NCBI RefSeq assembly: GCF_026586625.1 | Contig: NZ_JAODIW010000009.1 | Coordinates: 62,001-126,000 of the forward strand | From: Halobium salinum | Lineage (GTDB): Archaea > Halobacteriota > Halobacteria > Halobacteriales > Haloferacaceae | Direction of reading: 5' to 3' | Length of the DNA stretch: 64,000 nt | Shown: positions 1 to 8,477 of the stretch, piece after piece | Numbering within the stretch: the first letter of the stretch is position 1 | Layout of the letters: each line of letters opens with the position of its first letter | Program-made: the position numbers and the translations under genes | Notes under the pieces: model-generated | Databases searched by the model: none | Told to the model about the DNA's origin: nothing | The model's input: only the letters and a program-made list of their open reading frames with translations

Positions 1-151
1 GGCCGACGCGTCCCGCGCGGGCGACCCGAATCGACAGTCGCCACACTCGACCGACCTCGACCGCCGACGGCTGGGGGGTTGTCGGCGGTCGCGTCGGCCG
101 GTTCGGCGGCTCACGTCGCTCCGCCGTCGTGGCGGCGGCGACGCGGACGTT

Positions 152-180
152 CCGGGCCGTGCTGGGGGGCACCAGCCCGG
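152..180. terminator. Hairpin just past the lipoprotein gene, possible terminator
   Basis: An inverted repeat CCGGGC/GCCCGG encloses a second stem GTGC/GCAC with a six-base loop. It begins 24 bases beyond the stop codon of the minus-strand lipoprotein gene. There is no U tract, so a terminator role is only a guess. Confidence 0.25.
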
Positions 181-203
181 CAGTCTCGTTCTCGACCGCG
201 ATT

Positions 204-1133
204 CTACGTCGAACCCTGGCGCCCGTCGGTGAGCGTCGCGTTCGCGGAGACCCCGTCGGTCGCGGCCGCCGCCTCGGCCTCGTCGAGCCACGCGGGCGAC
301 CGGACCCCGGTGTCGTCGACGTCGCTCAGCGACAGCGACATCCGCATCGTCGTCGCCCGCTCGCCGTCGAACGTGACCCGCAGGTCGAACGCGCGTATCG
401 TCCCGTCCGGCGTCACGCGGAGGGTGGAGCGGAACGCGGAGACTTCGCCGAAGACGGTCGTCTCGCCGTTCTCTCCCGACAGGCCCATCGCCGACGGGTC
501 GAAGGCGGCCGGCCCCGTGGCGACGAGCACCGCGACCGGTTCCCCGCCGGAGCGGTCGACCGACTCGACTGTGTACGTCGTGTTGGTGACCGCGTTCCGG
601 AGCCCCGACGGCGTCGCAGCGTCGTTCGCGTCGGGAACGACCGGGTTCTCGCCCTCCGACGGCTCGTCGGAGACGCCGTAGCTCGGCGGTGACGCGGCCG
701 GCCCGGCGACGCTGAACCGACGGTAGGTGACGTTCTCGGCGACGAACCAGGTAACGCTCGACAGCGGTGACGACTGCTCGACCAGGTACCGCCCCTCGGC
801 GCGGTCGACCCGGACGGTTCCGGTCGTGTTCATGCTCGGGGGGACCGCGGAGTCGTTGCCCGCTACCGACATCTCGGAGGTCCGGCGTGCGGTGAACGAG
901 TCCGCCGCCTCGAGGCCGTCCGCGTGCCTCGCCCAGAGCCCCTCTGAGTCGACCTCCGCCCCCAGCCCCGCGTAGGGCTCCGGCGTCGGTGTCGGCGTCG
1001 CCGCGGTCGTCGGCCCCGCCGCTGCCGTCCCCTCGCCGGCGACCCCCTCTGTGGTCACCCCGGCCGACCCCGCACAGCCGGCGACGAGGGTGAGCAGTGC
1101 GAGCACGCACGCGACTCCGAGCCGTCCATCCAT
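204..1133 (-). CDS. Haloarchaeal lipoprotein (LolA-like)
   Basis: This 309-residue protein starts with a short basic and hydrophobic signal ending in a lipobox with LVAGC at residues 16-20, so it should be lipid-anchored at Cys20 on the outer face of the membrane. A Thr/Pro/Gly-rich spacer (about residues 25-55) follows, then a mature domain of alternating beta-type stretches. The pattern (polar tether, sheet-rich domain, many acidic residues) matches the LolA/LppX-like lipoproteins common in haloarchaea, whose ligand is unknown. A TATA box lies 24-32 bases before the ATG, so the transcript is probably leaderless. It stands alone; the role is not known. Confidence 0.8.
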   Translation of the reverse strand: MDGRLGVACVLALLTLVAGCAGSAGVTTEGVAGEGTAAAGPTTAATPTPTPEPYAGLGAEVDSEGLWARHADGLEAADSFTARRTSEMSVAGNDSAVPPSMNTTGTVRVDRAEGRYLVEQSSPLSSVTWFVAENVTYRRFSVAGPAASPPSYGVSDEPSEGENPVVPDANDAATPSGLRNAVTNTTYTVESVDRSGGEPVAVLVATGPAAFDPSAMGLSGENGETTVFGEVSAFRSTLRVTPDGTIRAFDLRVTFDGERATTMRMSLSLSDVDDTGVRSPAWLDEAEAAAATDGVSANATLTDGRQGST

Positions 1134-1156
1134 GACTCGAGGTTCCGCCGAAGAAG

Positions 1157-1165
1157 TATAAAATA
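1157..1165 (-). promoter_or_regulatory. TATA box of the lipoprotein gene
   Basis: Read on the minus strand this is TATTTTATA, centred 28 bases before the ATG at 1133. That is the spacing expected for an archaeal promoter giving a leaderless mRNA. Confidence 0.6.
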
Positions 1166-1285
1166 ACGTTACTGTTCGCCGCTACAACCATCGGCTACCG
1201 TCGGTGCCGGCTCACGACCGCCGCCGGCCGGCGCTCACCGACGAACGCCGAGCGCGGCGCTTCGCACGCCGCGCTCGATACAGCG

Positions 1286-2302
1286 TTACTTCCCCGCCGA
1301 GAACCGCTTGTAGAGGGCGGCGCCGGCCTTCACCACGGGTCCGCCGCGCTCGAGGTTGTGGTAGGCCACCAGTCGCGGGCCGAACTTGGATTTGTACTCG
1401 TTCAGGCGCTTGGTGTTGGCGCCGACCATGTCGTACTGCGTGCGGTCGCGCTCGACGGCGTCGGTCATGATGTGCCAGTCGAGCAGGTCGTTCGCGGGCA
1501 CGTCCACGTCGAAGCGGACGCTCCCCTGCCAGCGGTAGACGGTGTCGCCGTCGTCGAGGGTGATCATCCCGCCGGCGAACTCGTCGTCGGCGTAGATTTC
1601 GACCGGTCGGACGTGCTCGGGGAGGCGCTCGACGAGGTCGACGACGAAGTCCTCACAGAGCATGTACTCCTTGTCCTGCTCGCCGTAGCGCTCCTCGACC
1701 CGGTTGCGGATGCGCTTTGCGGCGTCCACGTCGCCCTCGTAAGTGACGATCTCGTAGGCGTCCGCGTCGGTGTTGGTGACGTTACGCCGGGCGTCGCTGG
1801 AGAACTCGGCGAGCATCGCGTCGTGGTCCTCGTCGAGGTCGACCCGGTAGGTGTAGCCGGGGGTCGCCTCAAAGCCGGCCCAGCGGTACGGCCGGAGGTC
1901 GTCGTAGCCGACGGGCGTCGTGACGTGCGTGTACCGCGGGTCCAACTCGGCGTCGATCCAGTCGAGCGCGCCGTCGACGAACCGGCCGTGCTGTTTCTCC
2001 GCCTTTCGGCGCTTCATCTTCTCGAAGTTGAGGAGCGCGGGTCCGAGGTAGGTGACCAGCAGGCGCGGCGGCGGCGAGAACACCGTCGTCACGCCGGCGG
2101 TCGTCTTCTCGAAGACGGGGAAGATTCCGACCGTCTCCTGGCCCTTCTTCCCGACGAGCGTGTGGAGCTCGGTTCCGGAGTGGTCGGCCAACGTTTCGAG
2201 GGCCTCGATGCGATGAAAGACGGTCCCGTGTGGCGAGCGGTCGACGTAGCTGTTCCACCGTTCGAGGTCGGCGTCGTCTGCGTGAGTGACTTCGATTCCC
2301 AT
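1286..2302 (-). CDS. FemAB/GNAT-type acyltransferase-like protein
   Basis: The product (338 residues) has the layout of FemAB-like proteins of the Acetyltransf_6 group: an N-terminal half with PHGTVFHRIEALETLA and a second GNAT-like half with FAGGMITLDDGDTVYRWQGS and a closing LNEYKSKFGPRL motif. Such proteins transfer acyl or aminoacyl groups to amines; archaea lack peptidoglycan, so the bacterial FemAB substrate does not apply. I chose the ATG at 2302 because the 26 residues in front of it are basic and unlike the family. It lies 164 bases downstream of the sugar-nucleotide genes on the same strand, where an amino sugar is probably made, and could acylate that amine (inference). Confidence 0.75.
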   Translation of the reverse strand: MGIEVTHADDADLERWNSYVDRSPHGTVFHRIEALETLADHSGTELHTLVGKKGQETVGIFPVFEKTTAGVTTVFSPPPRLLVTYLGPALLNFEKMKRRKAEKQHGRFVDGALDWIDAELDPRYTHVTTPVGYDDLRPYRWAGFEATPGYTYRVDLDEDHDAMLAEFSSDARRNVTNTDADAYEIVTYEGDVDAAKRIRNRVEERYGEQDKEYMLCEDFVVDLVERLPEHVRPVEIYADDEFAGGMITLDDGDTVYRWQGSVRFDVDVPANDLLDWHIMTDAVERDRTQYDMVGANTKRLNEYKSKFGPRLVAYHNLERGGPVVKAGAALYKRFSAGK

Positions 2303-2466
2303 GTGTTCGTGTCGTGTCTCCCGTCCCCGGCCGCCGACCGGGCACCGTGGTCGGCGGCGGTTCTGTTCGTTGCTTACCACAGCGGTTCACCTCATTGTAA
2401 TCGGTGCGCTACCGGACGGAAGGCTTCGGTTAGAAGGGTTATGCGGGTGCTATCCGGCGGCGTCGG

Positions 2467-3987
2467 CTACCGGCTCGACCCGGAGCCGTCTCCCGATTCC
2501 GGGCCGCGGCCGCCCTCGCTCCCGGCTCCCGACTCGCTTCGCTCGCCGGGACCGCCGTCGGTCCGCATCGTGGTGGCGTCCGCACCCGTCGCCTGCGCCG
2601 CGTCGGCGCGCCGGGCCCGCCCGAGTTCGTACACGCGGTGGTCCGTGCCGTCGAGGTCGAGCGTCCGGCGTCCGTCGACGACGACGAGGTCGTCGAGCGC
2701 GCTCCAGTCGAGCGCGTCGAACTCCTCGTGGTGGGTGACCATCACCGCGGCGTCGTAGTCGCCGTCCGCGACCTCGTCGAGGTCGACCGCCGTCGCGCCG
2801 TACTCGCTCGGGTCGACCATCGGGTCGACCGCGTACACCTCGGCGCCGGCCGCTTTGAGCCCCTCGATGATGGGGATGGCCGGCGAGGCGCGGGTCTCCT
2901 TGACGCCGGGTCGGTAGGTGACCCCGAGGACGAGCACGCGCGCGCCGTCTGCGTCGACGCCCTCGGCTCCGAGTTCGGCCGTCAACTGGTCGACGGTGTA
3001 CCCGGGCATCCCGTCGTTCACCTCGCGGGCGGTTCGAAGCAGCGGGGTGTCCCGCTCGACCCGCGACATGACGAAGTAGGGGTACCACGGGATGCAGTGG
3101 CCGCCGACGCCGGGACCGGGGTCGTGAATCTCACAGAACGGTTGGGTGTTCGCCACGTCGATGGCCTCGACCACGTCGATACCGAGGTCGTCGGCGAGCG
3201 TCGCCAGCTCGTTCGCGAGCGCGATGTTCACGTCGCGGTACAGCCCCTCGAACAGCTTCACGGACTCCGCGGTCGTCGCGTCGGAGACGACGAGGATGTC
3301 GTTCGAGTTGATCTCCCCGTAGATGAGCTCACAGACGGCCGCGGCCTCGGCGTCGACGCCGCCGACGACCTTCGGGTAGGCGCCGCCGATGTCCTGCAGG
3401 GCGCGCCCGCTGGAGGTGCGCTCGGGACAGAACGCGACGCCGAACTCGTCCTCGTCGAGCCCGCTGAGTTCGGCCAGCCGCGGCCGGACGTAGTCGGCGG
3501 ACGTACGCGGGGGCACGGTGCACTCGACGATGACCTGGTCACCCGGCTTCAGGCCGGTGGCGACGTCCTCGACGACCGCCTCGAGGATGGAGAGGTCCGG
3601 CTCCTTCTCGTCGGTGATGGGCGTCGGGACGATGACGACGTGGACGCGCGCCTCGGCGGCGGCCTCCTGCAGGTCGGTCGTCGCCCGGAGCGCGCCGGCC
3701 TCGACGCGTTCGGCGATGAGTTCGGGCAGGTCGGGTTCGTTGTCGACGTGACACTCGCCGGCGTTGACCGACTCCACCACGTCGGGGTTCACGTCGACGC
3801 CGATGACGTTGTTCGACGCCTCGCTGTAGGCCGCCGCGAGCGGCAGGCCCATCTTCCCCAGGCCGTAGACGGCGACCGGGACGCGCCCGCCGGTGAACGC
3901 CTCGCGGCGGTCCGCCGGACGCAGGTCGCTGCCGTAGAGGCCGACCGTGTCGGCCTCGGTCTCGACACCTGTGGCCGCGTCTACCAC
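2467..3987 (-). CDS. Nucleotide-sugar 6-dehydrogenase (UDP-GlcNAc/ManNAc dehydrogenase type)
   Basis: A 506-residue NAD-dependent enzyme oxidising C6 of a UDP-sugar to the uronic acid. It shows the Rossmann motif GLGKMG (42-47), the FCPER motif (about 187-191) and the catalytic cysteine in GGHCIP (Cys298), in the order of the UDP-glucose/GDP-mannose dehydrogenase family. FCPER and GGHCIPWYP look most like UDP-HexNAc dehydrogenases (WecC/WbpA). It overlaps the upstream oxidoreductase gene by seven bases, so the two are surely co-transcribed. The last 50 or so residues are a Gly/Ser/Glu-rich tail beyond the usual C-terminus, encoded by hairpin-rich DNA. The exact sugar cannot be told. Confidence 0.9.
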   Translation of the reverse strand: MVDAATGVETEADTVGLYGSDLRPADRREAFTGGRVPVAVYGLGKMGLPLAAAYSEASNNVIGVDVNPDVVESVNAGECHVDNEPDLPELIAERVEAGALRATTDLQEAAAEARVHVVIVPTPITDEKEPDLSILEAVVEDVATGLKPGDQVIVECTVPPRTSADYVRPRLAELSGLDEDEFGVAFCPERTSSGRALQDIGGAYPKVVGGVDAEAAAVCELIYGEINSNDILVVSDATTAESVKLFEGLYRDVNIALANELATLADDLGIDVVEAIDVANTQPFCEIHDPGPGVGGHCIPWYPYFVMSRVERDTPLLRTAREVNDGMPGYTVDQLTAELGAEGVDADGARVLVLGVTYRPGVKETRASPAIPIIEGLKAAGAEVYAVDPMVDPSEYGATAVDLDEVADGDYDAAVMVTHHEEFDALDWSALDDLVVVDGRRTLDLDGTDHRVYELGRARRADAAQATGADATTMRTDGGPGERSESGAGSEGGRGPESGDGSGSSR

Positions 3988-4991
3988 TCGGCCACCTCCT
4001 CCATCCCCTCGACGTCGTCCAACTCCGGCGACGGCTGCGACGTGGCCTTGACGGCCTCGTCGATGCGGATGGCGACTTCGAGGGCGCGGATGGCGTCCTC
4101 GGCGGTGACGACCGGCTGGCGGTCGCCCGTCGCCGCGTCGACGAACGCCCGCAGTTCGCGCTTGAGGGGTTCGCCGCTCTCGACCATCGGCGTCTCGACG
4201 ACGCTCTCGTGGCGGTAGCGCATCTCGTTTTCCTTCTCGACGTACTCGGGGAACGAGCTACGGTGAATCTCCAGGGACTGGTTCGTGTAGTCCACGTCCA
4301 CGAGGCAGTCCTCGGCGGTGACGTTCATGGTGCGCACCTTCTTCTGGGTGATGCGGCTCGCGGTCAGGCGGCCGATGACGCCGTTCTCGAAGCGCAGCAG
4401 CGCGGTGGCGTGCTGGCCGTCGTGGGTGCCGGTCGCGGCCACGAAGTCGAGCTCGCTGTCGACGAGCGACAGCAGGATGTCGATGTCGTGGATCATCAGG
4501 TCCAACACGACGCTGTCGTCGATCTGCCGGTCGATGGGCGGACCCAGTCGCTGTGCGTCGACCGCTTTGATGCCGAGGTCCGGCGAGAGGTCGGTCAGCC
4601 CCTGCACCGCCGGGTTGAACCGCTCGATGTGGCCGACCTGAATCATCACGCCGGCCTCCTCGGCCTCGCGCACGAGTTCGCGGCCGACCTCGGGGTCGTC
4701 GACGAACGGCTTCTCGACGAGCACGTCGACGCCCGCCTCGATACACGAGCGCACGAGCGGGGCGTGGAACTGCGTCGGCACCGCGACGGTGACCACGTCG
4801 GCGACGGAGAGCAGGTCCTCGGCCTCCAGCGACTCGGTGTCGAACTCCTCGGCCACCGAGGCGGCGGCCTCCCGGTCCTTGTCGGAGACGCCGACCAGTT
4901 CGACGCCGGCGAGCTCGCCGTAGACGCGCGCGTGGTTCCGACCCATGCGGCCGACCCCGATGACGCCTGCCTTCACGGTCGCCTCAGACAT
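3981..4991 (-). CDS. Gfo/Idh/MocA family oxidoreductase (WbpB-like)
   Basis: The 336-residue protein opens with the nucleotide-binding motif GVGRMG (12-17) and has the EKP motif at 93-95, whose lysine is the catalytic base in this family. Length and domain order (N-terminal Rossmann, C-terminal alpha/beta) are standard. Between a nucleotide-sugar 6-dehydrogenase and a DegT aminotransferase, it most likely oxidises C3 of the UDP-sugar as WbpB does, giving the keto group that the aminotransferase uses (inference from neighbourhood). It overlaps both neighbours, by seven and eight bases. Confidence 0.85.
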   Translation of the reverse strand: MSEATVKAGVIGVGRMGRNHARVYGELAGVELVGVSDKDREAAASVAEEFDTESLEAEDLLSVADVVTVAVPTQFHAPLVRSCIEAGVDVLVEKPFVDDPEVGRELVREAEEAGVMIQVGHIERFNPAVQGLTDLSPDLGIKAVDAQRLGPPIDRQIDDSVVLDLMIHDIDILLSLVDSELDFVAATGTHDGQHATALLRFENGVIGRLTASRITQKKVRTMNVTAEDCLVDVDYTNQSLEIHRSSFPEYVEKENEMRYRHESVVETPMVESGEPLKRELRAFVDAATGDRQPVVTAEDAIRALEVAIRIDEAVKATSQPSPELDDVEGMEEVAEW

Positions 4992-6093
4992 CGGCGGTCA
5001 CCTCCGTGGCCGCGCGGACGGCGTCCGCGACGGCCTCGACCTCCTCCTCGGTGAGTGCCGGATGCACCGGTAGCGACAGCGTCTCCTCGGCGGCCCGGTC
5101 GGCCTCGGGGCAGTCGCCACCGAACTCGCCGTCGAGGTACGCCGGCTGGCGGTTGATCGGTTTGGGGTAGTACACCCCGCTCCCGACCCCGCGCTCCTCG
5201 AGGGCGGCCTGGAGCGCCTCGCGGTCGTCCGTCCGGACCGTGTACTGGTGGTACACGTGCGTGTACCCCTCGGGTTCCACGGGCGTCTCGACGGGGGCGT
5301 CTTCGAGTCGCTCCGTGAGCCGGGCGGCGTTCTGCCGTCGGCGCTCGTTGAACCGGGGGAGCTTCTCGAGCTGTGCGCGGCCGATGGCGGCGGCGATGCT
5401 CGTCATTCGGAAGTTGTGTCCGAGGGAGGCGTGCTCGTAGCCGCCTCCGGGGCCGCTCTCGCGGCCGTGGTTGATGTAGCTCGCGGCGGCGGCGGCGACG
5501 GCCTCGTCGTCGGTGACGACCATCCCGCCCTCGCCCGTGGTCATGTTCTTCGTCGGGTAGAAGGAGAAACAGGCGGCGTCGCCGAAGGAGCCGACGCGCC
5601 GGCCGTCGATTTCGGCCCCGTGGGCCTGGCAGGCGTCCTCGACGACCTTGAGGTCGTACTGTTCGGCCAGCTCCACGATGCGCGGCATGTCGGCCGCGAG
5701 CCCGTAGAGGTGGACCGGGACGACCGCCGTCACGTCGTCGCGCTCCGCGAGGAGCGCCTCGAGCGCGTCGGGGTCGACGTTGTACGTCTCGGGGTCGATA
5801 TCTACGAACACGGGCGTCGCACCCGCGAGGCGGATGGCGTTCGCGCTCGCGACGAAGGAGAACGGCGAGGTGACCACCACGTCCCCCTCGCCGACACCCA
5901 CCGCCTCGAGCGCCGCGTGGAGCGCGGTCGTCCCGTTCGAGGTGGCGACCCCGTGGGCGACCCCGCAGTAGGCGGCGAACTCCTCCTCGAACGAGCGCAC
6001 CTCCGGCCCGTCCGCGAGCATCCCGCTCTCCAACACCGCATCGACGGCGTCCCGCTCCGCCTGGCCGATTTCGGGCGAGGCGATGTCGATCAT
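4984..6093 (-). CDS. DegT/DnrJ/EryC1/StrS aminotransferase (WbpE-like)
   Basis: A PLP enzyme of 369 residues. The PLP lysine is Lys182 in the YPTKNMTTGEGG motif, and Asp153 in VEDACQAHGA should hold the pyridine nitrogen; both fit the sugar aminotransferase family. It is the first gene of a minus-strand operon with the two dehydrogenases, overlapping the next by eight bases. By analogy with WbpA/WbpB/WbpE it should transaminate a 3-keto-UDP-sugar to a 3-amino sugar. The acetyltransferase that normally follows (WbpD type) is not seen here. Confidence 0.88.
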   Translation of the reverse strand: MIDIASPEIGQAERDAVDAVLESGMLADGPEVRSFEEEFAAYCGVAHGVATSNGTTALHAALEAVGVGEGDVVVTSPFSFVASANAIRLAGATPVFVDIDPETYNVDPDALEALLAERDDVTAVVPVHLYGLAADMPRIVELAEQYDLKVVEDACQAHGAEIDGRRVGSFGDAACFSFYPTKNMTTGEGGMVVTDDEAVAAAAASYINHGRESGPGGGYEHASLGHNFRMTSIAAAIGRAQLEKLPRFNERRRQNAARLTERLEDAPVETPVEPEGYTHVYHQYTVRTDDREALQAALEERGVGSGVYYPKPINRQPAYLDGEFGGDCPEADRAAEETLSLPVHPALTEEEVEAVADAVRAATEVTADV

Positions 6094-6434
6094 GCGTCGT
6101 TCCCCCCCGTCGTTCGCGCACCGTTCGGCACCACGCTCGCTCCCCGGCGCCGGCTGTGGGCTCCGTGAGCGTCCATCTGGAGACGGTCGGTGACCGCTCC
6201 GTCCGATTGGCGGTTCATGTAGGACTCTGTGAGTAAAGTGTCGGCTGTAGGGCTTTGTTATCCGTCACCTTCCCGAGGAGTATGGAACGCCTTCCCGACG
6301 ATACCGCCTCGTATCGCTCCATACGACGCACCTTCTAGCCGGGTAGCGAGCGGTTAGCAAAGGCCGGTACTAGTGAAAGGGTAAACCATGGTTGCGGGAC
6401 GGAGCACACACGGCGAAACGGAAGTGGTGTCGGG
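6094..6434. other. Divergent intergenic region
   Basis: No gene is seen. A TATA-like CTTTACTC on the minus strand (about 6231-6238) could serve the sugar-nucleotide operon with a leader of about 110 bases. AT-richer segments near 6355-6390 may hold the promoter of the plus-strand DUF7344 gene. Confidence 0.4.
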
Positions 6435-6989
6435 ATGAGCCGCGGCATCCGAGGAACGAACGACGTATCGCGAGCGGACCTGTTCGACTCGCTCTGTAAC
6501 GTCCGTCGTCTCCACATCCTCGACTATCTCTCGGAGCGGGGCCCGAAGGCCGAGCTCGGCACGCTCGTCGAGCACGTCGCGGCCGCCGAGTACGAGAAGG
6601 AGGCGTCGGCGGTCAGCCGGTCGGAGCGTCGACGGGTGTACGTCTCGTTGTATCAGACACATCTCCCGAAACTCGAAGAGCAGGGGCTCGTCGAGTGGGA
6701 CCGGGACGACAACGAGATCACGCTCGTCGCACGAGGGTCGGTTGACGCCGTCCTGGACACCGACGAGCCGGCGGCGGCCACCCCGTGGCACCGCTACTAC
6801 CTCGCGCTCGCGGTCGCCAGCGGGCTCCTGTTCGCGCTCGTCCTCGGCGGGGTCCGCCCGTTCTCGACGGTCGCCCCGCAACACTACGCGCTCGTGTTCG
6901 TGTTCGCGTTCCTCGTGCTCTCGGTCACTCAGTGGGCCAGCGGTCACCCCTCGACCGCTCGCCTGGGCGAGCGTCTCATCCCGAAGTAG
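6435..6989 (+). CDS. DUF7344 winged-helix protein with two membrane segments
   Basis: The 184-residue protein has a winged-helix domain (about 12-105) with the family signature RRRVYVSLYQTHLPKLEEQG, then two hydrophobic segments (about 120-140 and 148-165). This matches haloarchaeal DUF7344 proteins: predicted DNA-binding head on a membrane-anchored tail. Relatives occur in this window near 9.0, 9.6, 10.5, 38.9 and 40.9 kb. The signal sensed is unknown. Confidence 0.82.
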   Translation: MSRGIRGTNDVSRADLFDSLCNVRRLHILDYLSERGPKAELGTLVEHVAAAEYEKEASAVSRSERRRVYVSLYQTHLPKLEEQGLVEWDRDDNEITLVARGSVDAVLDTDEPAAATPWHRYYLALAVASGLLFALVLGGVRPFSTVAPQHYALVFVFAFLVLSVTQWASGHPSTARLGERLIPK

Positions 6990-7629
6990 CACGGCATCAC
7001 CGAGCCGACGAACCGGGACCCGCCGACCGCCGACCCGTCCCCCCTCTTCCTGCCCCGGGCGCGACCCCGTGGGGGCTGACCACCGCCCGGAGAGCCACCA
7101 GTTTCACCACCGTTCGGCGTTCGCTCGCTCCGTCGAGCTCCGTCGAGCGCGCGCCCACGCGTCCGCGCGCCGAATCACTCCGTTCACTCCCCCGCCCCCG
7201 ACTCCGCCGCTGTCGACGACCCGTCCTCGCGAACCGTCGGATCGCGAGGACGGGCGCTCGACCGCATCGACACCGACTACCGGGAGCCGCAGCTCTCCAC
7301 ACGAGCCGTGGGCGCCGGACCCCGACGAGCGCCGTCACGCCCGCGCGCTGGCGCGCCCGACCGCTCCCAGTCTCTCTGCCGTTCGTCCCGGACCGCAGGT
7401 CTTAGTTGTCCCCTCCAGGGTAGGACACCGCCCGTCGGGCGTCGCCGTCAGGTCACACGTGACTGTCGTGTGTACGGGGTCGCCAGCGCGGACGACGGCG
7501 TCGGCTCCCGGGGGATGAAACGTATCGGTCGAGAACGAGTACGCGTGTGTCGAGAACGAGTACGCGTGTAGTGAGACGATTCGGTCGTCGCGTGGCTGTT
7601 CGGTCGCCGTGTGCCTGCGAGCGCGTCGG
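6990..7629. other. Gene-free stretch between convergent genes
   Basis: All open frames here are basic, Arg/Pro/Ser-rich and lack family motifs, unlike the acidic proteins of this genome, so I call none. The only structure seen is a 21-base tandem repeat near its right end (7529-7570). Confidence 0.5.
7529..7570. repeat. Two-copy 21-bp tandem repeat
   Basis: Two adjacent 21-base units (7529-7549 and 7550-7570) differ at one position; the core is GAGAACGAGTACGCGTGT. It lies about 60 bases beyond the stop codon of the PadR-like gene. It could be a protein-binding site or slippage; nothing favours either. Confidence 0.6.
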
Positions 7630-7905
7630 TTACAGGTCGACGTACCGGTTCTCCCAGTCCCGCCGGTCCCGCAACTGCGACAGGCCACTCTCCGTGATGT
7701 CGTAGAAGTTGGTCCGCCGGTCGATCTCACCCTTCTCGACGAGGCTCCGATTGACGAGCGTGTCGAGGTTTGGATACAACCGTCCGTGGTTGATCTCGTT
7801 GGGGTAGTACTTCTCCAGCTCCTCTTTGATGTCCTGTCCGGACGGCTGGTCGGCGCCAGCGATCACGTACAGGAGATCCCGTTGAAATCCGGTTAGTTCG
7901 AACAT
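7630..7905 (-). CDS. PadR family winged-helix regulator
   Basis: A 91-residue protein consisting of a single PadR-type winged helix: FELTGFQRDLLYVI start, recognition region INHGRLYPNLDTLVNRSLV, and the wing with RTNFYDITESG. It lacks the C-terminal coiled coil of long PadR proteins, as is usual for the short haloarchaeal group. It should be a cytoplasmic repressor; no target is obvious because its neighbours are other regulators. Confidence 0.85.
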   Translation of the reverse strand: MFELTGFQRDLLYVIAGADQPSGQDIKEELEKYYPNEINHGRLYPNLDTLVNRSLVEKGEIDRRTNFYDITESGLSQLRDRRDWENRYVDL

Positions 7906-7982
7906 CGACCCTCTATCGAACCCTGAAGAGAAGCAACCTATTTGTTATCTGTACCATACGTCCTCGGAGAACGAATTATGGA

Positions 7983-8477
7983 CTACCTGAACTTCGAGTC
8001 GGTGAACCCATCGAGCCAGCGCGAGGTGAGGTCCTCGACGACTTCCTCGGTGAGCGACAGCTTGACCGTGAGCTCTCTGCCGTCGAGGCTCGTCTCCACG
8101 TCGTCGAAGGGGAGTTTCTCGAGGAGGGCGACCACCGCGGAGGTGACCTGCCCGTACTCGTGGGGCTCCACGACGCACTCCCCCTCGTCGAAGCTCACGT
8201 CGAAGTGTTCGAAGGTGGCTTCGTACACCTTGGTCTGTTTCGAGTCCCCGTCGAAGGCGACGCGCTCGTCGAGCAGGCCGAGGTCGAGCAGGTGGTTGAT
8301 GCGACGGTAGACGGTGCTCGGCGAGGCGTCACTCCGACGCGTGAGCTCTTTCGAACTGACGGGCCCCTCGCTGGCGGCCGCGAGGATGGCGCGCGAGTGC
8401 TCGTCGCCGAGCACGTCGAGCAGTTCCTCGGTCGTCCCCTCCTCTCTAGCCGGCATGTCGGTGATTTCGGATGACAT
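7983..8477 (-). CDS. ArsR-like winged-helix transcriptional regulator
   Basis: The N-terminal half of this 164-residue protein is a winged helix (LLDVLGDEHSRAILAAASEG, then SSKELTRRSDASPSTVYRRI as recognition helix). The C-terminal half is an acidic alpha/beta domain with no motif I know, likely for dimerisation. It resembles single-domain ArsR-type regulators common in haloarchaea. A perfect 16-base palindrome at 8695-8710, 218 bases before the start codon, is a candidate operator for this gene or the divergent side. Confidence 0.82.
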   Translation of the reverse strand: MSSEITDMPAREEGTTEELLDVLGDEHSRAILAAASEGPVSSKELTRRSDASPSTVYRRINHLLDLGLLDERVAFDGDSKQTKVYEATFEHFDVSFDEGECVVEPHEYGQVTSAVVALLEKLPFDDVETSLDGRELTVKLSLTEEVVEDLTSRWLDGFTDSKFR

